From NCBI GenBank assembly GCA_934444365.1, contig CAKSCM010000005.1:62001-126000 (forward strand): DNA of 64,000 bases, written 5' to 3'. The position numbers and the translations under genes were made by a program. Shown here one piece after another: positions 26,231 to 34,895 of the stretch. The notes below the pieces were generated by a model. The model had not been told where the DNA came from. It was given only the letters and a program-made list of their open reading frames with translations, and did not search any database. Every line of letters starts with the position of its first letter. Position 1 is the stretch's first letter. The stretch comes from an uncultured Eubacteriales bacterium. GTDB lineage: Bacteria; Bacillota; Clostridia; Oscillospirales; Acutalibacteraceae.

Positions 26231-26995
26231 ATGAAAATAGGCGTTCAACTTTACACATTAAGAGATTTTTGCAAGGACACACAGTCCCTTTCCGAAACCT
26301 TAAAAAAGGTAGCGGACATGGGATATACCACGGTACAGCTTTCGGGAATATGCGCATATGATCCCGAATGGATGGCCGGCCAGCTAAAAGAAAACGGCCT
26401 TACCTGCCCCCTTACCCACACAAGCCCCGACCGTATAGCCGACGATACCATGAAGGTCATTGAAGAGCACCGCATTTTCGGCTGTTCGAATATAGGAATC
26501 GGCTGTTCGAATATATATGAGGACCGCGAAAAATTTGACAGCTTTGTAAAACGCTTTAAGGAACCGGCAAAGGTACTTAAAGACAACGGCATGTACCTTA
26601 TGTATCACAACCATAATCTTGAATTCAATCAGTACGACGACTCCGACAAGATAGTGCTCGAGATGCTTTGCGAGGCCTTTTCTCCCGACGAGCTCGGAAT
26701 CACCCTCGATACCTTCTGGGTGCAAGCCGGCGGCGGAGATCCCGTCTGGTGGATACATCATCTTAAGGGCCGCACCCCCTGCATTCATCTTAAGGATCTT
26801 GCCTATCGCAAGAGTAATGACCTCACCATGCTGCCCGTAGGCTCCGGAAACATGAATTTCGAAGCAATACTTGCAGCCTGCGAGGACGAGAAGGTACAGT
26901 ATGGTCTGGTTGAGCAGGATGTCTGCAACGGCCGCGATCCCTTCGACTGCATTAAGGATAGCTACGACTTCCTTAAATCCTTCGGCCTCAACTAA
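26231..26995 (+). CDS. Sugar phosphate isomerase/epimerase-like TIM barrel (second of pair)
   Basis: A 254-residue relative of the previous gene. The family pattern is MKIGVQLYTLRDF at the start, YLMYHNHNLEF in the middle (Glu ligand), GITLDTFWVQAGG (Asp ligand), CIHLKDL and GLVEQD (the C-terminal Glu). An in-frame duplication of seven codons gives GCSNIGIGCSNI near residue 87. Gene order suggests it ends the uxaC operon, before the terminator at 27017. The substrate is unknown; IolE/IolI-type inositol enzymes and ketose epimerases share this fold. Confidence 0.8.
   Translation: MKIGVQLYTLRDFCKDTQSLSETLKKVADMGYTTVQLSGICAYDPEWMAGQLKENGLTCPLTHTSPDRIADDTMKVIEEHRIFGCSNIGIGCSNIYEDREKFDSFVKRFKEPAKVLKDNGMYLMYHNHNLEFNQYDDSDKIVLEMLCEAFSPDELGITLDTFWVQAGGGDPVWWIHHLKGRTPCIHLKDLAYRKSNDLTMLPVGSGNMNFEAILAACEDEKVQYGLVEQDVCNGRDPFDCIKDSYDFLKSFGLN
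26479..26515 (+). repeat. 21-base in-frame tandem duplication
   Basis: The 16-mer CGGCTGTTCGAATATA occurs at 26479-26494 and again at 26500-26515 (period 21), duplicating seven codons inside the isomerase-like gene without breaking the frame. Confidence 0.85.
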
Positions 26996-27016
26996 ACCGA
27001 TAAAATATAAAAAGAT

Positions 27017-27060
27017 AACGTCCCCGGGTCATGCAAATACATGCTCCGGGGACGTTTTAT
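27017..27060 (+). terminator. Terminator of the uxaC operon
   Basis: AACGTCCCCGG (27017-27027) pairs perfectly with CCGGGGACGTT (27046-27056), followed by TTTAT. It is strong and close to the end of the last gene. Confidence 0.85.
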
Positions 27061-27137
27061 ATAGTTTAAAATATTCCGGCGTACTTATTATCTTTAGCTG
27101 CACCGTTTTAATCGGCAGCTTTATGCCGTATAAGTCT

Positions 27138-27857
27138 TTACGCCCTGCTCTTTCCGAGATAGGCTTCCTTTACGGTTTCGTCGGCGAGCAGCTCATGTCC
27201 CGTACCCTGCATGGTTATATGGCCGGTTTCGAGCACATAGCCCTTGTGGGCCGTCTGCAAAGCGACATTGGCATTCTGTTCAATAAGCAAAACCGTTATT
27301 CCCTGAGAATTTATGGTGCGTATTATCTCAAAAATGCTCTTAACAACCAGGGGAGCGAGTCCGAGCGACGGCTCATCCATCATAACAAGCTTCGGCCGGC
27401 TCATAAGAGCACGCCCGACAGCCAGCATCTGCTGCTCACCGCCCGAAAGGGTACCGGCAAGCTGCCAGTGGCGTTCTTTTAATCTCGGGAAAAGCGAGTA
27501 AACGTATTCAAGGTCGGCCGATATCGAATCCTTCCTGAGATAAGCGCCTATTTTAAGGTTTTCAAGCACCGTAAGATTCGGAAACACGCGCCTTCCCTCG
27601 GGCACAAGGGTTATTCCCCTTGATACTATGTTATCGGGCGTTTTCCCGATTATGCTTTGTCCCTCAAACAGTATATCGCCGCTTTTCGGACGGACAATTC
27701 CGGACACACAGCGCAAAATGGTCGATTTACCGGCACCGTTTGCACCGACAAGGGTAACTATTTTCCCCTGCTCTACATCTATCGATACACCGTCAACCGC
27801 CTTTATTCCGCCGAAATTAACAACAAGATTTTTTATTTCAAGAATATTGTTACTCAT
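27138..27857 (-). CDS. livF: Branched-chain amino acid ABC transporter ATP-binding protein LivF
   Basis: A 239-residue ABC ATPase energising uptake of leucine, isoleucine and valine. Walker A is GANGAGKST (near 38-46), the signature LSGGEQQMLAVGRAL and Walker B LVMMDEPSLGL follow, and LLIEQNANVAL is the His-less LivF-type switch region. ATG 27857 overlaps the livG stop by 8 bases, which indicates coupling. It is last in the livJHMGF operon. Confidence 0.95.
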   Translation of the reverse strand: MSNNILEIKNLVVNFGGIKAVDGVSIDVEQGKIVTLVGANGAGKSTILRCVSGIVRPKSGDILFEGQSIIGKTPDNIVSRGITLVPEGRRVFPNLTVLENLKIGAYLRKDSISADLEYVYSLFPRLKERHWQLAGTLSGGEQQMLAVGRALMSRPKLVMMDEPSLGLAPLVVKSIFEIIRTINSQGITVLLIEQNANVALQTAHKGYVLETGHITMQGTGHELLADETVKEAYLGKSRA

Positions 27858-28740
27858 CCTCTTCGGCACCTCCAAGATAGGCCTCGATAACCGCCGGATC
27901 GTTTTGAACCTCCGAGGGCTTGCCCGAGCATATAAGCTTGCCGAAATCCACGACGTAAATTCTGTCGGATATATCCATAACAAGATTCATATGGTGCTCT
28001 ATAAGCAGTACCGTAAGCTCGAACTCCGTTCTTATCTGCTTTATAAAATCGGTAAGCTCATCGGTTTCCTGAGGATTCATTCCGGCCGCCGGCTCGTCAA
28101 GGAGCAGCAGCGTCGGCTCGGTTGCAAGCGCACGGGCAATCTCCAGCCGGCGCTGTTTTCCGTAGGGCAGCGAGGTTGCAATCTCATTTTTTACATCGTC
28201 AAGACCAACCGTTTTTAAAAGCTCGTCTACATGCTCATGCATTCTTTTTTCCTCTTTACGGTTAAGGCCAAACACCGCCGTAAAAAGGTTGCTCGTGCGG
28301 CGCATATGCATGGCCACCAGAACATTCTCGAAAACCGTCATCGACTTGAACAGCCGTATGTTCTGAAAGGTTCTCGCCATTCCGAGCTTGGTTATCTTAT
28401 CCGGCGTTTTTTCTACCGAATGCTTGTAGTCGCCGGCATGTTCACCCGCATACAGCTTTTTCATCTTACCCTTGGGATGATTTTCAAGGATAAGCTGGTC
28501 GTTAAAATATACCGCACCGTTTGTCGGCTGATAAACTCCCGTTATGGCGTTGAATACGGTCGTTTTTCCGGCTCCGTTAGGACCTATAAGGGAAACTATC
28601 TCGCCCTTGTTGACCTCCATACTAAGGTCGTTTACCGCAACAACACCGCCGAATTGCATGGTCAGGTTTTCAAGACGAAGGACATTCCGAACACCGGACT
28701 TTGCAGCGGCATTCTCCAGCTGTTGTATTTTTTCCATCAT
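27850..28740 (-). CDS. livG: Branched-chain amino acid ABC transporter ATP-binding protein LivG
   Basis: The 296-residue partner ATPase. Walker A is GPNGAGKTT, then the Q-loop ARTFQNIRLF; the signature region reads LPYGKQRRLEIARAL (YGKQR replaces LSGGQ, normal for LivG), Walker B is LLLLDEPAAGM, and the switch is LIEHHM. About 30 extra residues lie between Walker A and the Q-loop. ATG 28740 follows AAGGAGG and overlaps the livM stop as ATGA. Confidence 0.95.
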   Translation of the reverse strand: MMEKIQQLENAAAKSGVRNVLRLENLTMQFGGVVAVNDLSMEVNKGEIVSLIGPNGAGKTTVFNAITGVYQPTNGAVYFNDQLILENHPKGKMKKLYAGEHAGDYKHSVEKTPDKITKLGMARTFQNIRLFKSMTVFENVLVAMHMRRTSNLFTAVFGLNRKEEKRMHEHVDELLKTVGLDDVKNEIATSLPYGKQRRLEIARALATEPTLLLLDEPAAGMNPQETDELTDFIKQIRTEFELTVLLIEHHMNLVMDISDRIYVVDFGKLICSGKPSEVQNDPAVIEAYLGGAEEDE

Positions 28741-29897
28741 TCGGCCTCCTTCGTCTCATCGGCGGATTTTTTGCCGGAGAAAAGTCCCTTTACTTTGCCG
28801 GGGATTCCTTTTACGGCTTTAACGATACCGACCGAGCTGAATTCCCTGTCTCCCATTATTCCGTTGCGGAAGAAAAGCACGAATATCATTATAATTACCG
28901 AAAATACCACCAGCCTGAAGCCGTTACGGAACATAGGCGAGGAAATACCGGCAAAGGTTCCGCTGTCAAGCCCTCTGAGCCACCACTCCTGAGAGGCAAT
29001 GTAAAGAAAGCTTGAAAGCACCGAACCGGTAACCGAACCGATTCCGCCTATAACCACAATAAGCAGTATTTCGTAGGTAAGGGCCGAGGTAAAGGGCGCG
29101 GCATTGGTCGAGGTAACAAAGATCGCATACATGGCGCCGCCGATACCGGCAAAAAACGAGCTTACGACAAAGCTTATCATCTTATGACGGGCAAGATTTA
29201 TACCCATGGCCTCGGCTGCAACCTCATCGTCCCGTATGGCCTTGAACGCACGGCCGTAGGTCGAGCGTATAAGCAGGGCAATGATCCCTATGCATACAAA
29301 CGCGACCAGGAAAAACGGCATGATGTAGGAAATTTTCTGTAACGGCGTTTCCTTAAGCGCATCCTTAAAGGTGTTGAGCTTGCTTATCGGGAAAGAGCCG
29401 TTGGTAAGAGGGCCAAGCTTATCCCACTGGATGATGGTGCGGAGTATCTCGGCAAATCCGAGGGTCGCAATGGCAAGATAGTCGCTTTTCAGCTTTAATA
29501 CCGGAAGTCCTATAAGAAAGGCAAAAGCCGCCGCCGCAAGGCCGGCTAAAATTATGGCAACGACCATCGGAAGCTGAAAATTCACTATCGGATCGCCCGA
29601 ATACTGGAACACCATCGCACGGCTTGCATCGTCTATCGAAAAGATAGAGTACATGTATGCACCTATAAGCATAAAGCCGGCCTGTCCGAGCGAAAAAAGT
29701 CCGGTAAAGCCGTTTAGCAGATTCATGGATACGGCAACTATCGCATAAACGCAGCCCTTTTGCAGGACTTTTGATATCATATCGTAGGAATTCGAGGTCA
29801 TGTCAATTATAATCAGCACGACCACAAGCGCCGCAAAAAGTATCAGGTTGCAGATTTTATTGGTTTTCTTTTGTGCAGGGGTAAGTATTCTTTTCAT
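28737..29897 (-). CDS. livM: Branched-chain amino acid ABC transporter permease LivM
   Basis: A 386-residue inner-membrane permease with about nine hydrophobic segments. The LivM signatures NGFTGLFSLGQAGFM and the cytosolic coupling motif YGRAFKAIRDDEVAAEAMGIN are visible. A charged C-terminal tail (about 50 residues after the last helix) is Lys-rich. It starts 13 bases after livH, with GGGGGTG ahead of ATG 29897. Confidence 0.95.
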   Translation of the reverse strand: MKRILTPAQKKTNKICNLILFAALVVVLIIIDMTSNSYDMISKVLQKGCVYAIVAVSMNLLNGFTGLFSLGQAGFMLIGAYMYSIFSIDDASRAMVFQYSGDPIVNFQLPMVVAIILAGLAAAAFAFLIGLPVLKLKSDYLAIATLGFAEILRTIIQWDKLGPLTNGSFPISKLNTFKDALKETPLQKISYIMPFFLVAFVCIGIIALLIRSTYGRAFKAIRDDEVAAEAMGINLARHKMISFVVSSFFAGIGGAMYAIFVTSTNAAPFTSALTYEILLIVVIGGIGSVTGSVLSSFLYIASQEWWLRGLDSGTFAGISSPMFRNGFRLVVFSVIIMIFVLFFRNGIMGDREFSSVGIVKAVKGIPGKVKGLFSGKKSADETKEAE

Positions 29898-29909
29898 ATC
29901 GGCACCCCC

Positions 29910-30788
29910 TTAAACCTTGTCGGTCGTCTTCTCGCCGAAGAGACCGGAGGGCTTTATGCACAAAATAAATATAAGCAATGCGAAGGTAAAGGCGTCGGAA
30001 AAGGGAGTAAGGCTTACCCCTCCTATGCTTACCGCCCTTATAAGGTTTTCGCATATACCTATTATAAAAGCACCTATAACCGCTCCCGGAATAGAGCCTA
30101 TTCCGCCGAAAACGGCCGCAACAAAGGATTTGAGTCCCGGCATGGCGCCCGATGTCGGTATGACCGAGGGGTAGTTGCTGAAATAAAGTATTGAGCCGAC
30201 CGCCGCAAGCAGCGATCCGATTATAAATGTAGTGCTTATTACCCGGTTGATCTTTATTCCCATAAGCTGAGAGGTCTCAAAATCCTTTGAAACCGCCCTC
30301 ATAGCTATACCGATTTTCGTGAATTTTATGAGAAGTACAAGCAGTATTACAAGGGTGACCGTCAGCACCGGAGTAACAACGGTAACCCATTTTGTAGTAG
30401 CACCGAAAATGGTCACCGTATCCGAAAGGAAAGGTATGGACGGATAGACCTTGGCAAGTCCGCCCGTGACATAAAGCGCGACATTCTGTAAAAGATATGA
30501 AACACCGATAGCCGAAATCATGACCGACATTCTCGGTGCCGAGCGAAGCGGCTTATAAGCCACCCGTTCAATGGTAAAGCCGATTATCACCGTAACTATA
30601 AGAACGAACGGTATCGACAGATAAAGCGGCATTGCCGTTGTGGCATATACCATTATAAGGCCGGCCGCCATAAACAGGTCGCCGTGCGCAAAGTTGATAA
30701 GTCTCAATATACCGTAGACCATTGTGTAACCTATGGCTATAAGGGCATATTGGCCGCCGACCGAAATGCCGGCAAGAATATAATCCAT
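29910..30788 (-). CDS. livH: Branched-chain amino acid ABC transporter permease LivH
   Basis: A 292-residue permease paired with LivM. It has the LivH pattern GGQYALIAIGYTMVYGILRLINFAHGDLF-like N-terminus (ATG to about residue 40) and the coupling loop MRAVSKDFETSQLMGI. ATG 30788 is chosen because GGGGGA lies 7 nt upstream; the ATG five codons earlier lacks a site. A hairpin at 30901-30924 separates it from livJ. Confidence 0.95.
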   Translation of the reverse strand: MDYILAGISVGGQYALIAIGYTMVYGILRLINFAHGDLFMAAGLIMVYATTAMPLYLSIPFVLIVTVIIGFTIERVAYKPLRSAPRMSVMISAIGVSYLLQNVALYVTGGLAKVYPSIPFLSDTVTIFGATTKWVTVVTPVLTVTLVILLVLLIKFTKIGIAMRAVSKDFETSQLMGIKINRVISTTFIIGSLLAAVGSILYFSNYPSVIPTSGAMPGLKSFVAAVFGGIGSIPGAVIGAFIIGICENLIRAVSIGGVSLTPFSDAFTFALLIFILCIKPSGLFGEKTTDKV

Positions 30789-30900
30789 TAGTTTATCCCC
30801 CATAAGCTGAGAGATCTCGAATTTCAGTTCGGGTCGGCCCCCAAAAAAATCAAGGCCGGGTTAAATTCGACATTTTTCAGCGGTATAAAGTACAAAGCAA

Positions 30901-30924
30901 GGCCGGATGCACGGGCATCCGGCC
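30901..30924 (-). terminator. Intercistronic hairpin between livJ and livH
   Basis: GGCCGGATGC and GCATCCGGCC form a perfect 10-bp stem with a 4-nt loop, 25 bases after the livJ stop. The T-tract is weak, so partial termination or 3' protection of the livJ mRNA is likely. That would give more binding protein than permease. Confidence 0.65.
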
Positions 30925-30948
30925 CTGTTGTCAAAGCCGTAAAGTAAA

Positions 30949-32124
30949 TTACTCGACGCCCTGCTCCTTAACGAATTTCCATTCGCCGGTAGCGGTATCG
31001 GCCGCCTTAATGTAAGCAATCTTGCGCTCGGCATCACCGTTCACCGAATCAAACTTGATTTCGCCGGTAACGCCGGTATACTGAACACCCCAAAGAGCCT
31101 CATTTATCTTCTTGGGATCGGACGAAGCCGCTTTCTTTATAGCCTCAATAGCGACAAAATACGAATCGTATCCCATCGCCGAAACGGCAGATACTATGTC
31201 GTTTCCGCCGTTGTTAGTAAGTCTCTTGGAATCGGCATTGAGCCACGCTTTAAAGCCGTTATCAAACTCGGCATTACCGCCCTCCTGATAGAAGGTGGTT
31301 ATGTTTATGGTTACATTTTTGCCCTTTGCAGCCTCTAAAATAACGTTGCTGTCCCAGGTATCGCCTGCATAAATGGGGATCGAAAGGCCCTGAGTCGCAG
31401 CCGCCTCAACTATAAGCTGTGCGTAAGATATAGAGGTCGGCGAGAATATTGCCTGTGCGCCGGAATTTTTGGCGTTGGTTATGTAGGAAGTAAAGTCAGC
31501 CTGGTTGGTCGGGAAGTTTTCTGCCGTTACGGTACCGCCGAGCTTCTCAAAAGCGGTTTTGAAGCTGCTTGCAAGGCCGAGGTCGTATGCATTTCCGAGC
31601 TCCGCCAAGGTGTAAGCCTTGGTTATGCCGTTGTCCCATGCGTATTTGGCAAGAACCGAGCCCTGGAACGGATCGAGGAAGCAGATACGGAAATAGTGCT
31701 TGTTGCCCTCGGTAACCTGGGTGTTTGTGCAGGTAATGCCTATAGCGGGAATTCCGGCCTCTTCAAAGGTCGGGGAAGCTGCTATCGAAACGCTTGAGCC
31801 GTAGGAACCGAGTACAACAGATACCTTACTGTTAACAAGCTCGGCCGCAGCGGTAACCGCTTTATCATCGGCGGACTGATTGTCGACCTCGACAAGCTCT
31901 ACCTTGTAGGTTTCGCCGTTTATATCAACGGTGGGCTGCTTCGAATGGGCATACTCGACGCCCAATGTCTCCTGCTTTCCGCCTGCGCCGTTAGCACCTG
32001 AAGCCGGTTCGAATACACCGATCTTTATGACCTTGTCGGCATCCGCAGACTGCTGTTCGCCACAGCCCGCAAAGCACACACAGATCATAGCCAAACACAA
32101 AATGGCTGCCAATAGTTTTTTCAT
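30949..32124 (-). CDS. livJ: Branched-chain amino acid ABC transporter substrate-binding lipoprotein
   Basis: A 391-residue extracytoplasmic Leu/Ile/Val-type binding protein. The signal peptide ends in a lipobox (CFAGC, Cys about residue 21), so it is membrane-anchored after Lgt modification. The mature protein has the periplasmic-binding-protein type I fold with IKIGVFEPASG, VVLGSYGSS and AIGITCTN. ATG 32124 follows GGAGGAG. A perfect-spacing promoter lies at 32209-32237. It is first in the livJHMGF operon. Confidence 0.95.
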   Translation of the reverse strand: MKKLLAAILCLAMICVCFAGCGEQQSADADKVIKIGVFEPASGANGAGGKQETLGVEYAHSKQPTVDINGETYKVELVEVDNQSADDKAVTAAAELVNSKVSVVLGSYGSSVSIAASPTFEEAGIPAIGITCTNTQVTEGNKHYFRICFLDPFQGSVLAKYAWDNGITKAYTLAELGNAYDLGLASSFKTAFEKLGGTVTAENFPTNQADFTSYITNAKNSGAQAIFSPTSISYAQLIVEAAATQGLSIPIYAGDTWDSNVILEAAKGKNVTINITTFYQEGGNAEFDNGFKAWLNADSKRLTNNGGNDIVSAVSAMGYDSYFVAIEAIKKAASSDPKKINEALWGVQYTGVTGEIKFDSVNGDAERKIAYIKAADTATGEWKFVKEQGVE

Positions 32125-32208
32125 TGTTGGATCTCCTCCGTTTGATAAAAATATAACTGTCCCCTTAAGACAATTAAACAACACAAAAATACCATGCTGT
32201 TCTTATAA

Positions 32209-32237
32209 ATTTTACTACAGTTTCCTTTTCATGTCAA
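32209..32237 (-). promoter_or_regulatory. Sigma-A promoter for livJHMGF
   Basis: On the minus strand TTGACA (32232-32237), a 17-base spacer and TAAAAT (32209-32214), about 85 bases before the livJ start. Confidence 0.8.
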
Positions 32238-32901
32238 TAAATTATGAGCGAAAAATCCTCATATTTGCCCGTGTTTCGGTGATTTTTTTGAGTTTTTTCG
32301 CCGGTTTATCGATTTTTATCGCTAAAGCGGATTGAAACACGGTTTTTCGGAGTGTATATTTCCGTTATAAAATTATTATAAGAGAAACCTAAAGATGTTT
32401 TTTATAGGAATCGGATTGAGCTTTAAGGATTCCGGGGAGGCGCCGGCAATGCCGGCATCAAAAAAGCACCGGCGGCAGTTTAAACGGTTTTTAATTTACA
32501 CATAATCCGCGCCGGTGATTTTTTTGATATTTTTGCCTTAAAAAGGCAAAAATGCCTCCCCGGGCAGCAATACCAACAAAATATCAGATGGAATAAATCC
32601 ATCAAACCGAAAAAAAGCATTTTCCATGCAAAGCCGCAAAAAATCAGCAGCAAATCCTTTTTACCGAATACCATCGGGCGTTACTGTAATCCAAACTAAT
32701 ATAACGTTTGCATTTTACATTAATAAGTGATATAATACATACAAATTTTTCGGTTGATCTGATTCATATTATTAAAGCAGAAAAATAAAACAACGGTATG
32801 ACAAAAACGGACATTTTTTTTGCTTTCGCTAAATAAAGGCATATCCACCCGCTAAAACACACCGAAAACATGAGCATTAAAAGAATTCTACGGAGGAGAA
32901 T
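32238..32901. other. Long intergenic region, gene-free apart from the structured repeat
   Basis: It separates the divergent livJ operon and the XRE-regulator gene. No supported coding frame. It holds four-way-junction element A (32432-32563); the remaining AT-rich sequence probably carries the XRE gene promoter, but I do not see a clear one. Confidence 0.7.
32432..32563. repeat. Four-way-junction intergenic element, copy A
   Basis: Arms abut with no unpaired bases at the centre. The outer stem CCGGGGAGGC (32432-32441) pairs with GCCTCCCCGG (32554-32563). Hairpin 1 is GCCGGC-aat-GCCGGC (32442-32456). Hairpin 2 spans 32457-32528 with an approximately 17-bp stem (ATCAAAAAA..CACCGGCG). Hairpin 3 is ATTTTTGCCTT-aaa-AAGGCAAAAAT (32529-32553). 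Three further copies share this plan. Confidence 0.8.
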
Positions 32902-33492
32902 ATGGTAGAGAATTTAAAAATCACCGTAGCTAAAAACATTGCGTCCTTACGCACCAGAGCAAAGCTTACACAGCATGAGCTCGGAGAAAAAATCAATTAT
33001 TCCGACAAAGCCGTATCGCGATGGGAGCGCGGCGACGCCGTTCCCGATGCTTACGTACTTTTGCAGCTTGCCGAAATTTTTTCGGTTTCGGTAGATTATC
33101 TTTTAAGCGACCATCCCGAAAACGAAGCCCTTCCCGAACCCCCGAAAAAGTATCGCTTTAACCACCGTTCGGTAACCCTTATTGCCTTTCTCGGCGTGTG
33201 GACGGCGGCGCTGCTCATTTTTGTCGTATTATTCCTGTGCGGATATGTTTATTGGATGGCATTTGCTTACGCCGTTCCGGTGTCGCTGACCGTACTGCTT
33301 ATTCTCCATTCGATATGGGCCGACGGAAAAAGAAACATGTACATAATTTCGGGAATGATATGGAGCATTCTCGGCTGTCTTTACCTTTCTTTTTTGAATA
33401 TGAACATATGGATAATATTCCTTTTGGGTGTTCCGGCGCAAATAATTGTTTTTTTAGCCTTCAGGGTTAAAATCAGAAAAAATATTCTTTAA
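32902..33492 (+). CDS. XRE-family helix-turn-helix regulator with membrane domain
   Basis: 196 residues. The N-terminal Cro/CI-type HTH (about 5-65) contains LTQHELGEKINYSDKAVSRWERG and VSVDYLLS, typical of clostridial XRE regulators. A linker is followed by four hydrophobic helices (about 92-190) and a basic C-terminus. Membrane-bound XRE proteins often regulate adjacent envelope or stress genes; the target here is unknown. ATG 32902 follows GGAGGAG. It is alone on its transcript, with a terminator at 33536. Confidence 0.85.
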   Translation: MVENLKITVAKNIASLRTRAKLTQHELGEKINYSDKAVSRWERGDAVPDAYVLLQLAEIFSVSVDYLLSDHPENEALPEPPKKYRFNHRSVTLIAFLGVWTAALLIFVVLFLCGYVYWMAFAYAVPVSLTVLLILHSIWADGKRNMYIISGMIWSILGCLYLSFLNMNIWIIFLLGVPAQIIVFLAFRVKIRKNIL

Positions 33493-34007
33493 TTTTTTTA
33501 CCAGTCCCGAAAAGCCGCATAAAATCAGCCTTTTTAGCCGACTCTACAATTATGAGAGTCGGCTTTTTGCATCTCTATAATTCTGTTTTAGGGTTGTAGA
33601 GCCACTCTCACGCATTATAGGTGGCACTGGTTTTAAAAAACATATAGAATTAACAAGGTGCAAAAATCATGCGTTGCATCCGAAATTACGGCAACAAAGA
33701 AAAAACATCGGTAACGGTTAAAACTCAGCTGCCGTTTACGGTTTATTTTTTCGGCCGAAGACAACCGGGCAGGCTCACAAAAAATTTTAAAACAGCAAAA
33801 CATTAAAAGCACTGCCCGAACGGCATATGAATATCTGACGGTTTAAATCCGGAAATATTCGCCGAATACTATCCGCCGGACAAGACAAGAATAAAAACGG
33901 CGAGATAAAAACGAGATGCAACGCGGTTTGCCCCGAAATAAATAGTGTAAATTAAACGTAACGGGAAATAAATAGCCCCCTTACGTAAAGGAAAGGAAAT
34001 ATCTGAA
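33493..34007. other. Gene-free gap with layered hairpins
   Basis: It contains the terminator at 33536-33568 and further complementary blocks: ACCAGT (33500-33505) with ACTGGT (33626-33631), GCCAC (33601-33605) with GTGGC (33621-33625), and CTCTACAA (33542-33549) with TTGTAGAG (33594-33601), the last competing with the terminator stem. Beyond about 33650 I see nothing except a ribosome site for the degV-type gene. Confidence 0.6.
33536..33568 (+). terminator. Terminator after the XRE regulator gene
   Basis: AGCCGACTCT (33536-33545) pairs perfectly with AGAGTCGGCT (33555-33564), followed by TTTT. Confidence 0.85.
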
Positions 34008-34895
34008 ATGGGTAATTTTATTTTATGCTGCGGATCGACGGCCGATCTCACAAAAGAAAAATTTGCAAGCCGTAACATTGAATACATTTGCTTTAGTTAC
34101 ACCCTCGGTGGAAAAGAGCTAAAGGACGACCTCGGTCAGTCGCTTTCATTCAAAGACTTTTATAACGCCATGAGATCCGGGCAGGAAACCAAAACCGCCC
34201 AGATAAACACCGACGAATACATAAGATATTTCACTCCGTTTTTAGAGCAGGGAAACGATCTTCTTTATGTCAGCTTATCGTCCGGCCTTTCGGGTACCTA
34301 CTCATGCGCCGTGCTGGCCGCCGATGAACTTAAAGCCAAATTCCCGGACAGAAAGATCCGCATTGTTGACTCACTTGGCGCTTCATCCGGCTACGGACTG
34401 CTGATGGATACCCTCGCCGATCTGCGCGACGGCGGCGCCGATATTGACACCGTTGCCGACTTCGCCGAAGAAAAAAGACTCAATATGCACCACTGGTTCT
34501 ACTCTACCGATCTGACCTTTTATATAAAGGGAGGACGCGTTTCAAAGGCGGCCGGCTGGTTCGGTACGGTGCTTAAGATATGTCCGCTCCTCAACATGGA
34601 TTTTGAGGGACATCTCATCCCCCGTAAAAAATTAAAGGGCAAAAAGCGCGCCATGTTGGAAGCGCTTAATCAGATGAAAATTCACGCCGAAGACGGCCTG
34701 AGTTACAATAAAAAATGCTTTATTTCCCACTCGGACTGCCCCGAGGAGGCGCGCGAGCTCGCTTCACTTGTTGAGCAGACCTTCCCGAACCTTAAATCAA
34801 ATGTAGAAATATACTACATCGGAACCACAATAGGAAGCCACTCCGGCCCCGGCACGGTGGCGCTTTACTTCTGGGGAGACAAGAGAAATGACTGA
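34008..34895 (+). CDS. DegV family fatty-acid-binding protein
   Basis: 295 residues of the DegV/FakB type, which hold a fatty acid for phosphorylation by a FakA kinase. Family features are the N-terminal DSTADL-like strand (here CCGSTADLT), the KTAQINTDEY motif (where most have TSQPS/P), the LSSGLSGTY loop (about 89-97), GGRVSKAAGWFG and the C-terminal IGSHSGPGTVALYF. ATG 34008 follows GGAAAGGAAA. It overlaps the next gene by 8 bases. Confidence 0.92.
   Translation: MGNFILCCGSTADLTKEKFASRNIEYICFSYTLGGKELKDDLGQSLSFKDFYNAMRSGQETKTAQINTDEYIRYFTPFLEQGNDLLYVSLSSGLSGTYSCAVLAADELKAKFPDRKIRIVDSLGASSGYGLLMDTLADLRDGGADIDTVADFAEEKRLNMHHWFYSTDLTFYIKGGRVSKAAGWFGTVLKICPLLNMDFEGHLIPRKKLKGKKRAMLEALNQMKIHAEDGLSYNKKCFISHSDCPEEARELASLVEQTFPNLKSNVEIYYIGTTIGSHSGPGTVALYFWGDKRND

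Noticed and set aside
27138..27983. Longer version of livF starting at 27983
   Set aside because: The extra N-terminus is antisense-like translation inside livG; the ATG at 27857 gives the normal length and overlaps the livG stop.
32432..32563. Simple terminator for the livJ operon
   Set aside because: It lies upstream of livJ, and it has four nested helices without a free T-tract, so ordinary termination does not explain it.
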